Shown here: positions 1-5,763 of the stretch, piece after piece
Layout of the letters: each line of letters opens with the position of its first letter
Position numbering within the stretch: position 1 is the stretch's first letter
Source of the DNA: JAAYFJ01 sp964344295
GTDB taxonomy: Bacteria; Bacillota; Clostridia; Tissierellales; Peptoniphilaceae
DNA: 8,017 nt
Assembly: GCA_964344295.1 (NCBI GenBank)
Contig: CAYFMR010000024.1
Coordinates: forward strand, 1 to 8,017
Direction: 5' to 3'
Made by a program: the position numbers and the translations under genes
The notes under the pieces: generated by a model
What the model was told of the DNA's origin: nothing
The model's database searches: none
Seen by the model: the letters and a program-made list of their open reading frames with translations, nothing else

Positions 1-55
1 GAGCATCGCCTTGCCAAGGCGAGGGTCGCGAGTTCGAATCTCGTCTTCCGCTCCA
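1..55 (+). tRNA. tRNA-Gly (GCC), 3' part, cut by window start
   Basis: This is the 3' three quarters of a glycine tRNA; the 5' acceptor strand and most of the D-arm lie before the window. The anticodon stem TCGCC/GGCGA (6-10, 18-22) encloses the loop TTGCCAA with anticodon GCC at 13-15. The T-arm loop TTCGAAT follows. The 3' acceptor strand CTTCCGC is at 45-51, with discriminator T at 52 and an encoded CCA at 53-55. U73 is the usual discriminator of bacterial tRNA-Gly. The next tRNA starts two bases later, so both are probably processed from one transcript. Confidence 0.95.
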
Positions 56-56
56 T

Positions 57-130
57 GGCGACATAGCCAAGTGGTAAGGCACGGGTCTGCAACACCCTTA
101 CCCCCAGTTCGAGTCTGGGTGTCGCCTCCA
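57..130 (+). tRNA. tRNA-Cys (GCA)
   Basis: A complete cloverleaf can be drawn. Acceptor GGCGACA (57-63) pairs with TGTCGCC (120-126), with discriminator T at 127 and an encoded CCA at 128-130. The D-arm contains the AGTGGTAAGG loop. The anticodon loop CTGCAAC carries GCA at 89-91, which reads cysteine codons. The T-arm is CCCAG-TTCGAGT-CTGGG. The outermost anticodon-stem position (82 against 98) is a C/T mismatch, leaving four firm pairs. Discriminator U73 fits bacterial tRNA-Cys identity. It lies directly after tRNA-Gly and before a terminator, so it is the last gene of a tRNA operon. Confidence 0.96.
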
Positions 131-134
131 AATC

Positions 135-162
135 AACCGACACTCTTGAAGTGTCGGTTTTT
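135..162 (+). terminator. Rho-independent terminator of the tRNA operon
   Basis: A perfect 10-bp stem, AACCGACACT (135-144) with AGTGTCGGTT (150-159), has a 5-base loop and runs into a T stretch (158-162). It sits 5 bases after the tRNA-Cys CCA end, as expected for the end of a tRNA transcript. The T tail is short, so some read-through into hisS is possible. I see no convincing separate promoter in the 39 bases between this hairpin and hisS. Confidence 0.9.
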
Positions 163-190
163 ATGTATCATCAGTTTGCTGGAAAAGAGA

Positions 191-196
191 AAGGAG
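191..196 (+). promoter_or_regulatory. Shine-Dalgarno site fixing the hisS start
   Basis: AAGGAG lies 5 bases before the ATG at 202. It selects this start over the in-frame GTG at 151, which falls inside the tRNA terminator stem and has no ribosome binding site. Confidence 0.85.
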
Positions 197-201
197 CCTC
201 C

Positions 202-1557
202 ATGAGCCCAATCGTTACCCCCTCAACACTGCCCGGCTTTAACGAATACCTGCCGGAAGACCAGATCCTTTTTAACCACATGATGGATGTCATCCGCCAC
301 CACTACGAACAAGCCGGCTTCATCCCCTTGGATACCCCGGTACTGGAAAAGGCGGCAGTCCTCTTGGCCAAAGGCGGCGGCGAAACAGAAAAGCAAGTCT
401 ACCGCTTCCAAAAAGGCGACACCGACATGGCCATGCGCTTCGACCTCACCGTCCCCCTAGCTCGCTACGTCGCCCAACACTTCAGTGACCTGAACTTCCC
501 CTTTAGACGCTACCATATCGCCAAAGTCTATCGCGGGGAACGAAACCAAAAAGGCCGCTATCGGGAATTCTACCAATGCGACATCGACATCATCGGCAAC
601 GGTGCCTTAGCCATCGAAAATGACGGGGAAATCCCATCCATTATCTACCGCACCTTCCAAGCCCTGGGCTTTGACGACTTTACCATTCACCTCAACAACC
701 GCAAACTCCTCACCGGCTTTTACCGCCATTTGGGCATGGAAGATGCCACCACCGTCCTGCGCATTGTGGACAAACTGGACAAAATCGGCGCCGATGCCGT
801 GAAAGAAGAACTGGTCGAGGCGGGACTCAGCCCGGAAAAAGCAGAAGAGATCCTCGCATTTATGGCCATCCAAGGCACCAACGAATCTATTTTAGCCACC
901 CTGGACGACTGGGGCATCGAAGACGAACTCTTCCAAGAGGGTTTACGGGAACTAAGCCGTGTCGTCACCTGCATTGAAGCCTTTGGCGTCCCGGCGAAAA
1001 ATTACCGCATCGACCTGACCATCGCCCGAGGCCTGGACTACTACACCGGCACGGTCTACGAAACCACCCTAGACGACTACCCCGGCATTGGCTCGGTGTG
1101 CTCCGGTGGTCGCTACGACAACCTGGCCGGTCACTACACCAAACAACACCTGCCTGGTGTGGGCATCTCCATTGGCCTAAGCCGTCTCTTTTTCCAACTC
1201 AAAGCCGCAGGCCACTTTAAGGAAGCCCCTCAAACCCTGCTAAACGCCCTGCTTTTGCCCCTGGACGGAGCAGAAGAAGACGGCATGCGCCTGTGGGCCA
1301 CACTGCAAGATGCGGGCCTTTGTGTCCAAGGCTACTTTGAAGGCGGCAAAATGGGCAAAAAATTCAAATACGCCGACCAACTCGGCGTTCCCTACGTCAT
1401 CGTCCTCGGACCGGAAGAAGTGCAAAAGGGCGTGGTCAGCCTACGAGACATGAAAACCGGCGAACAGGAAGAAATTGCCACCGACCAATTGATCGCCCGG
1501 CTCCAAGCCCTATCCTGCGATCACGGCGAGAACGCAACAGACTGCCATTTGAAGTAA
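202..1557 (+). CDS. hisS: Histidine--tRNA ligase (HisRS)
   Basis: Cytoplasmic class II aminoacyl-tRNA synthetase that activates histidine with ATP and charges tRNA-His. The 451-residue product is slightly longer than the roughly 420-430 of many bacterial HisRS. Visible signatures: the MRFDLTVPLARYVA segment (about 78-91), in the place of the usual RPE-type loop; motif 2, YRGERNQKGRYREFYQ (110-125), with R111 and E113; the histidine-specific HisA motif ARGLDYYTG (275-283) and GGRYDN (302-307); and motif 3, GVGISIGLSR (319-328), with R328. The C-terminal roughly 100 residues fit the class IIa anticodon-binding domain. Retention of the HisA motif argues against the HisZ paralogue, which is a regulatory subunit of histidine biosynthesis. 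The start is ATG 202, preceded by AAGGAG. The regulator gene begins one base after the stop, suggesting co-transcription. Unlike thrS here, it has no T-box leader in the window. Confidence 0.97.
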   Translation: MSPIVTPSTLPGFNEYLPEDQILFNHMMDVIRHHYEQAGFIPLDTPVLEKAAVLLAKGGGETEKQVYRFQKGDTDMAMRFDLTVPLARYVAQHFSDLNFPFRRYHIAKVYRGERNQKGRYREFYQCDIDIIGNGALAIENDGEIPSIIYRTFQALGFDDFTIHLNNRKLLTGFYRHLGMEDATTVLRIVDKLDKIGADAVKEELVEAGLSPEKAEEILAFMAIQGTNESILATLDDWGIEDELFQEGLRELSRVVTCIEAFGVPAKNYRIDLTIARGLDYYTGTVYETTLDDYPGIGSVCSGGRYDNLAGHYTKQHLPGVGISIGLSRLFFQLKAAGHFKEAPQTLLNALLLPLDGAEEDGMRLWATLQDAGLCVQGYFEGGKMGKKFKYADQLGVPYVIVLGPEEVQKGVVSLRDMKTGEQEEIATDQLIARLQALSCDHGENATDCHLK

Positions 1558-1558
1558 G

Positions 1559-2140
1559 ATGGCCACCGACGCGGAAGCAAGAAAGGAAAAACGGGTGCCA
1601 AAAATTGAATTGACCAAAAAACTCTTCGGGAGGACATTAAAAGATTTAGCGAAAACCAAGCCCATGGACAAAATCAGCATCAGTGAAATCGCCGAAGCGG
1701 CCGGGCTCAATCGCCAAACCTTTTACTATCACTTTCAAGACAAGCAGGAACTGATTTGCTGGATCTTTGACACGGAGATGAAGGAATTCATCGGAGCCTA
1801 CGAAGATGACCAAAGCCTGAAAGACGTCATCGAGTACCTGTACCAGGAAAAAGCCTTTTACATGAATGCCCTGGCCTCCACCGGACAAAACAGCCTGCGA
1901 GAACACATCTACGAACTGTGCTACCAGCGCTGTGTGAAAAAACTGCTGTCCTTGGCGAAAAACAGGACCCTTGAGGAAGAACCGCTGGTCCTCTTTGCCA
2001 AATTCTTTACCCATGCCATCGTCGGCAGTACGGTCCAATGGGTGCTCGAAGGCATGGAAGACAGCGTGAAATTTATCGAAGAACACGTATCCATGCTGGA
2101 TGAACTCATGGCTTTCGTCGTCGAAAAAAACGTGAAATAA
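1559..2140 (+). CDS. TetR/AcrR-family transcriptional regulator, DhaS-like type
   Basis: A 193-residue one-component regulator. The N-terminal TetR helix-turn-helix spans about residues 18-66. Its hallmark is ISISEIAEAAGLNRQTFYYHF (39-59) followed by DKQELI, which matches the TetR subgroup typified by DhaS, with NRQTFYYHF in the recognition helix. The rest is a helical ligand/dimer domain without a recognisable ligand motif. Proteins of this kind normally repress by binding palindromes and release on binding a small molecule. The ATG at 1559 follows the hisS stop by one base and could be translated by coupling, but lacks a good ribosome site. An in-frame GTG at 1595 (181 residues) has AAAGGA seven bases upstream and may be the true start. 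Next to it lie a palindrome (2180-2202) and a radical SAM cassette, the likeliest target. The ligand is unknown. Confidence 0.9.
   Translation: MATDAEARKEKRVPKIELTKKLFGRTLKDLAKTKPMDKISISEIAEAAGLNRQTFYYHFQDKQELICWIFDTEMKEFIGAYEDDQSLKDVIEYLYQEKAFYMNALASTGQNSLREHIYELCYQRCVKKLLSLAKNRTLEEEPLVLFAKFFTHAIVGSTVQWVLEGMEDSVKFIEEHVSMLDELMAFVVEKNVK
1582..1587 (+). promoter_or_regulatory. Possible Shine-Dalgarno for an alternative TetR start (GTG 1595)
   Basis: AAAGGA lies seven bases before an in-frame GTG at 1595. A start there removes twelve charged residues and leaves a protein beginning just before the first TetR helix, which is usual for this family. The upstream ATG 1559 has only a weak GAAG-like sequence before it. 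Confidence 0.45.
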
Positions 2141-2169
2141 GAGTGGTATGTTAGACTCATTTGTTATAT

Positions 2170-2212
2170 AAAAAAGGCTATTTGTCTAAAATTTGGACAA
2201 ATAACCTTTTTT
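2170..2212 (+). terminator. Long bidirectional-type terminator after hisS-tetR
   Basis: A stem of 17 positions pairs 2170-2186 with 2196-2212, with a single C/A mismatch (2178/2204). It begins with six A and ends with six T, so it can terminate on either strand. It closes the hisS-tetR unit 29 bases after the regulator stop codon. The apical region is itself palindromic and overlaps a possible operator. Confidence 0.8.
2180..2202. promoter_or_regulatory. Candidate TetR-type operator palindrome
   Basis: Arms ATTTGTCTAAA (2180-2190) and TTTGGACAAAT (2192-2202) flank a single central A at 2191. Ten of eleven base pairs are symmetric; the exception is 2187/2195. Symmetry that continues to the centre is not needed for a terminator, whose loop is unpaired, but is typical of dimeric repressor sites. 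It lies between the regulator gene and the radical SAM gene, just upstream of a possible promoter. Binding by the neighbouring regulator is inferred from position only. Confidence 0.45.
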
Positions 2213-2218
2213 GTCGGT

Positions 2219-2248
2219 TTGCATCGCCTTGTTTTTCAGGCATACTTT
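2219..2248 (+). promoter_or_regulatory. Possible promoter for the radical SAM cassette
   Basis: TTGCAT (2219-2224) and TACTTT (2243-2248), separated by 18 bases, resemble sigma-A -35 and -10 boxes, each with mismatches. They follow the terminator hairpin and precede the radical SAM start codon by 43 bases. A cassette promoter is expected here because the upstream unit is terminated, but the match is moderate. Confidence 0.35.
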
Positions 2249-2291
2249 AAACAAGAAAACCACCAAAGTATCTTTAGAAAGAAGGAAAGAT

Positions 2292-3674
2292 ATGAGTCAA
2301 AGAACTGTATGGGACGATGTAAAAACCCTAGGGCTGAAAAAAGCGTTACGCTACCTAGACGATGATCCGGTCAACAACATACCGAAACTCATGGGATGGG
2401 TCGAAAAGCTGGACAAGCTGGACAAAAACCACGGCATGCAAAGCCAAATCAAGGTCTTCCGTGAAGTCATCGACGATCCGGACAACAACTGGTACCAACT
2501 CATCATGAAATTCTGGGAGGACGTGGACCCGGAAGTGCGCAAAGTCATCTTCGAAAACTTCATCGTCAACGCCACGGCCATCGGCGGCCAACTCAAACGC
2601 AAGGCGATGGAAAAATACGACTGTAACATTCCCTGGGCCATCCTCATGGACCCCACCTCCGCTTGCAACCTACACTGCAACGGCTGCTGGGCGGCTGAAT
2701 ATGGCCACGAAATGAGCATGGACTTCGAAACCCTAGACGACATCATCCGCCAAGGCAAAGAACTGGGTACCTACATGTACATCTTCTCCGGCGGCGAACC
2801 CCTCGTTCGCAAAAAAGACATCATCAAACTTTGCGAAAAGCACGATGACTGCATGTTCTTAGCCTTCACCAACGGCACCTTAATCGACGAAGCATTTGTG
2901 GCCGACATGCTCCGCGTGAAAAACTTCGTACCCGCCATCAGCATTGAAGGCTACGAAAAAGAAACCGACGCTCGTCGTGGCGAAGGCACCTACCAAGCCG
3001 TCATCCGCGCCATGGACCTCTTAAGAGAAAACAAACTCGTCTTTGGAGCCTCCTTGTGCTACACCAGCCAAAACGCTGAAACCATTGGCAGTGAAGAATA
3101 CATCGACTTCTTAATCGACAAAGGCTGCATGTTTGCCTGGCTCTTCACCTTCATGCCCGTTGGCGTCGGCTCTCCCACGGAACTCATCGCCAGCCCGGAA
3201 CAACGAGAATACATGTACCATCAAATCCGCAGCTTCCGCGAAACCAAGCCCATCTTCACCATGGACTTCTGGAACGACGGGGAATACGTCAAAGGCTGCA
3301 TTGCCGGCGGAAGAAACTACCTGCACATCAATGCCAACGGTGACATCGAACCCTGCGCATTCATCCACTACTCCGACACCAACATCCACGAAAAAACGCT
3401 CTTGGATGCGTACCAAGGACCCCTGTTCATGCAATACCGTGAAAACCAACCCTTCAACAACAACCACCTGCGTCCTTGCCCGCTACTGGACAACAACGGT
3501 CGCCTAGCCGACATGGTCCACAAATCAGGGGCTCACTCCACAGACATGCAAGAGCCGGAAGACGTAGACGAACTATGTGGCAAATGCAAAAACGCAGCAG
3601 ACAAATGGGCGCCGGTAGCTGACGAACTATGGCAAGCTTCCCAGGAGAAAAAACAGCGCAAAGAGGTGGGTTGA
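2292..3674 (+). CDS. Radical SAM protein with SPASM-like C-terminal cysteines, function unknown
   Basis: A 460-residue radical S-adenosylmethionine enzyme, presumably cytoplasmic and oxygen-sensitive. Residues 1-115 form a helical, charged leader. The cluster-binding motif CNLHCNGC gives C125, C129 and C132 (CX3CX2C), and the GGEP SAM-binding segment follows at 167-170. The C-terminal part has C336-X13-G350-X4-C355, matching the CX9-15GX4C pattern of SPASM domains. Further cysteines are C396 (RPCPLLDN) and C429/C432 (CGKC), enough for at least one auxiliary Fe-S cluster. I recognise the family as a widespread Bacillota radical SAM group (COG0535-like, related to MoaA/PqqE), but its reaction is not known to me. 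The start is ATG 2292, with AAGGA five bases upstream; the ORF extends back to 2211, but only into the terminator. The stop lies next to the GTG of the following flavoprotein gene, implying translational coupling. SPASM enzymes often modify peptides, but no precursor-peptide gene is visible nearby. Confidence 0.92.
   Translation: MSQRTVWDDVKTLGLKKALRYLDDDPVNNIPKLMGWVEKLDKLDKNHGMQSQIKVFREVIDDPDNNWYQLIMKFWEDVDPEVRKVIFENFIVNATAIGGQLKRKAMEKYDCNIPWAILMDPTSACNLHCNGCWAAEYGHEMSMDFETLDDIIRQGKELGTYMYIFSGGEPLVRKKDIIKLCEKHDDCMFLAFTNGTLIDEAFVADMLRVKNFVPAISIEGYEKETDARRGEGTYQAVIRAMDLLRENKLVFGASLCYTSQNAETIGSEEYIDFLIDKGCMFAWLFTFMPVGVGSPTELIASPEQREYMYHQIRSFRETKPIFTMDFWNDGEYVKGCIAGGRNYLHINANGDIEPCAFIHYSDTNIHEKTLLDAYQGPLFMQYRENQPFNNNHLRPCPLLDNNGRLADMVHKSGAHSTDMQEPEDVDELCGKCKNAADKWAPVADELWQASQEKKQRKEVG
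3663..3666 (+). promoter_or_regulatory. Shine-Dalgarno for the GTG start at 3676
   Basis: GAGG, within AAGAGGTGGG at 3661-3670, lies nine bases before GTG 3676 and inside the end of the radical SAM gene. An ATG at 3674 overlaps the radical SAM stop but is in a different frame from the flavoprotein, so the rarer GTG must be the start. Confidence 0.6.
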
Positions 3675-3675
3675 T

Positions 3676-4911
3676 GTGTACAGTAAGCTCTTCTCTGAGC
3701 TGCAAATCGCAAACCATACGCTAAAAAACCGAGTCATCTTCTGCGGACCACTCACAGGCTTTGCCCGAAAAGGGCAACCGACGACGCAATTGGCGGCCTA
3801 CTACCTGGAACGAGCCAAAGGCGGCGTGGGCTTGATAGAACTGGAACCCGACTTGGCATACAACCAAGACAATGGCTACGATTGGAAAGAACTCGCAGAC
3901 AACATCCACACCTACGGAACAAAACTCATCGCGCGCTTACGCGTCAAAAAAGACACCGTGGATGCTTGCCAAGAACTCAAACGCACCATCAAACACGTAC
4001 TCGACAGCGGCTTTGACGGCATCTCCCTCGACATGGAAAGCCTGCCCAAACGCCAGCTGCCAGACGACACCTGGATGGAAAAACTGGCCATTCCTCGCCA
4101 CCGAGACTACCTGCTGGGCTGGCATCTGGAACCTGAAGAAAGTGCCGGCAAAAGCCAAGAATGGGCTTGGCTGCAACGCCATGGGGTAAACTATGTCATA
4201 GTACCGGAAGACACCACGGTGACCGGGAAACACACCGACCTCATCGTGGGAAAAAGCGTCACCTACGCCGAGCCAAAGGACTGCGAAACCCTCCTCGAAC
4301 AGGAGCCAACAGATGCCGTCATCCTCTCCCGCCAACTGGTCTGTGACCCCTACTGGGTCATCAAGGCGGAAGTCGGCAAAGAAACCGAAATCAGACCCTA
4401 CTGCCACTGCCAAAACGGCTGTGACGAAGAACCCTCGGAACAATTTCTATGCCTTTTAAACCCCTACCTGGGCCAGGAACGCTTCTACAGCGAAAACAAC
4501 ATGACCCCCAGCGCAAGACCGCGCAGGGTCATCGTCCTAGGCGGGGGACCGGCAGGCATGCAAACCGCCATCACGGCCTCCAAACGTGGTCACCAAGTCT
4601 TTCTCTTTGCCAAAGAAGACGAACTGGGCGGCTCCTTAAAAACAATCAACCATGGCATAGCCCTGGAATGGCTCATCAAAGAGATGAAACGCAACAAAGT
4701 GGACGCCCGCATCGGCATGGCACTGACAGCGGAACGCATCGCCTCCTTCCAACCTGACATCATCATGATCGCCATGGGACGCAATAGCCTGACCAAAACA
4801 CTCAAACAGGCGCTAAACACAAAAGGCATCCCGGTCATCGACATTGGCGGCTACGAACTTTCCACTAGCCAAGCGATAAAAAATGGCTTTAACGCAGCCA
4901 TTGGACTTTAA
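3676..4911 (+). CDS. Shortened FadH/old-yellow-enzyme-like flavoprotein with FAD-binding domain
   Basis: A 411-residue protein resembling the FMN barrel, Fe-S and FAD/NAD fusions of the 2,4-dienoyl-CoA reductase (FadH) type, which are usually about 640-670 residues. The N-terminal barrel is recognisable: LFSELQIANHTLKNRV (5-20), RAKGGVGLIELE (46-57), FDGISLD (113-119), and SRQLVCDP (218-225) in place of the usual GR..ADP. A four-cysteine segment follows (C243, C245, C249, C259, then NP), then an FAD Rossmann motif GGGPAG (289-294) with a downstream ELGGSL. Two blocks are absent: the barrel signature GYLLxxFLSPxxNxRxDxYGG, with its catalytic surroundings, and the inserted NAD(P)-binding domain, since the FAD domain runs on to its C-terminal part (VIDIGGYELSTSQAIKNGFNAA). 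The frame is intact and codon use matches its neighbours, so it looks like a maintained, reduced protein and not debris. It may bind FAD and pass electrons to or from the adjacent radical SAM enzyme; that is inference. Confidence 0.85.
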   Translation: MYSKLFSELQIANHTLKNRVIFCGPLTGFARKGQPTTQLAAYYLERAKGGVGLIELEPDLAYNQDNGYDWKELADNIHTYGTKLIARLRVKKDTVDACQELKRTIKHVLDSGFDGISLDMESLPKRQLPDDTWMEKLAIPRHRDYLLGWHLEPEESAGKSQEWAWLQRHGVNYVIVPEDTTVTGKHTDLIVGKSVTYAEPKDCETLLEQEPTDAVILSRQLVCDPYWVIKAEVGKETEIRPYCHCQNGCDEEPSEQFLCLLNPYLGQERFYSENNMTPSARPRRVIVLGGGPAGMQTAITASKRGHQVFLFAKEDELGGSLKTINHGIALEWLIKEMKRNKVDARIGMALTAERIASFQPDIIMIAMGRNSLTKTLKQALNTKGIPVIDIGGYELSTSQAIKNGFNAAIGL

Positions 4912-4943
4912 AAGAGGAAATCGACAACAAACGGAGAAAGGAA

Positions 4944-5693
4944 ATGAAACGGATATCTCCAAGACAAAAAATGAAGGCGGGAGCCTGGCTCGTGGGAGTC
5001 ATCCTGGTAGCCACCTACTTTCTAAAAGGCGGCACCATCGAAAACCTACTCCACTACACCCCCGCCTCGCCGATCTTGGCGGCGCTACTACTGTGGGCCA
5101 TCTACTGCCTCAAAGGGGTGACCATGTTCGTGCCGATCGCATCCCTATACCTGGTGGCGGGACTACTCTTTCCCATGCACGTGGCCATCCTGGTCACCTA
5201 CGTGGGACTGGCCCTAGAAGCCACCGTGGGCTACCGCGTGGGACGCAACATGGGCACGGAAGCGGTCAAATCCCTCGTGGGCCAATACGAAAAAGCCCAA
5301 AAAATACTCACCTACGAAGTCAAAAATCAAAACCTGCTCTGCTTCTTACTAAGAGCAGTCCCCCTTCCCCTGGAAGTGCCGGCCTTCTTCCTGGGAGCCA
5401 CCGGCATGCCCTTCGGCAACTACCTTGCCTTCTCCTTACTGGGGTTAACCCCGACCATGATCCTTAGGGTCCTGGCGGGAACCGCACTAGACAACCCGCT
5501 ATCCAAAGAATTTATCGTACCCTTTACCGCCTGCTACGTCATCAACTTCTTCGTCGGCCTCACCATCAAAAAAGTCGACAAGAAAAGACAACAAAAAGCG
5601 GCGACGCAAAGCGAAAAAGACACCACCGCCGATCACGCCACAACCGTCCCCCAAGCCCCGACAACCGGACCAAACAAAGACAGCCGAGCATGA
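4944..5693 (+). CDS. VTT-domain (TVP38/TMEM64, DedA superfamily) membrane protein
   Basis: A 249-residue integral membrane protein with about six or seven hydrophobic segments: roughly residues 13-27, 41-57, 59-77, 79-96, 131-153, 158-178 and 189-208. The VTT core is recognisable from GYRVGRNMG (96-104) and LLRAVPLPLEVPAFFLGATGM (135-155), with R137, P140 and the two glycines G151/G154, followed by FGNYLAFSLLG. Proteins of this superfamily are linked to lipid scrambling or proton-dependent transport across the cytoplasmic membrane; the substrate here is not evident. The tail from about 209 is hydrophilic, rich in Lys, Gln, Thr and Pro, and probably cytoplasmic and disordered. The start is ATG 4944, with GGAG seven bases upstream and 32 bases after the flavoprotein stop, so it is likely the third gene of the cassette. 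No terminator is visible after it before the thrS leader. Confidence 0.88.
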   Translation: MKRISPRQKMKAGAWLVGVILVATYFLKGGTIENLLHYTPASPILAALLLWAIYCLKGVTMFVPIASLYLVAGLLFPMHVAILVTYVGLALEATVGYRVGRNMGTEAVKSLVGQYEKAQKILTYEVKNQNLLCFLLRAVPLPLEVPAFFLGATGMPFGNYLAFSLLGLTPTMILRVLAGTALDNPLSKEFIVPFTACYVINFFVGLTIKKVDKKRQQKAATQSEKDTTADHATTVPQAPTTGPNKDSRA

Positions 5694-5729
5694 AACCCAA
5701 CCCTTTCACGGCACGGGGCCAAAAACGAC

Positions 5730-5758
5730 TTGTGAAACAAACACAAACGTGATAGAAT
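5730..5758 (+). promoter_or_regulatory. Sigma-A-type promoter of thrS
   Basis: TTGTGA (5730-5735) and TAGAAT (5753-5758) are spaced by exactly 17 bases, close to the TTGACA/TATAAT consensus. Transcription would begin near 5764-5766, immediately before the T-box stem I. The -35 box overlaps the right arm of a TTTCAC...GTGAAA inverted repeat (5704-5709, 5732-5737), whose meaning is unclear. Confidence 0.8.
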
Positions 5759-5763
5759 CAAAT

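Noticed and set aside
146..171. Possible hisS promoter (TTGAAG ... TATCAT)
   Set aside because: The spacer is only 14 bases and the -35 box lies within the terminator hairpin.
151..201. In-frame GTG extension of hisS back to 151
   Set aside because: The extension starts inside the right arm of the tRNA terminator and has no ribosome binding site, while ATG 202 has AAGGAG five bases upstream and gives a normal HisRS N-terminus.
202..1557. Possibility that the HisRS-like gene is hisZ
   Set aside because: The histidine-binding motif ARGLDYYTG and the C-terminal anticodon-binding domain are present, and no histidine biosynthesis genes are nearby.
3674..3700. ATG at 3674 as start of the flavoprotein
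   Set aside because: It is in a different frame; reading LFSELQIANHTLKNRV requires the frame of GTG 3676.
3676..4911. Flavoprotein gene as a pseudogene with internal deletions
   Set aside because: There is no frameshift or stop, the remaining segments join at plausible structural boundaries, Cys and FAD motifs are kept, and the operon spacing is tight. It is kept as a CDS, with the reduction reported as a finding.
4883..5467. 194-codon + strand open frame overlapping the VTT gene
   Set aside because: It is a shifted-frame shadow rich in Arg, His, Pro and Gly with no domain, while the other frame gives a clear multi-span membrane protein with its own ribosome site.
5709..5725. Possible terminator after the VTT gene (GGC/GCC hairpin)
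   Set aside because: Only three base pairs form, and the hairpin is followed by A and not T, so it would not terminate on the + strand.
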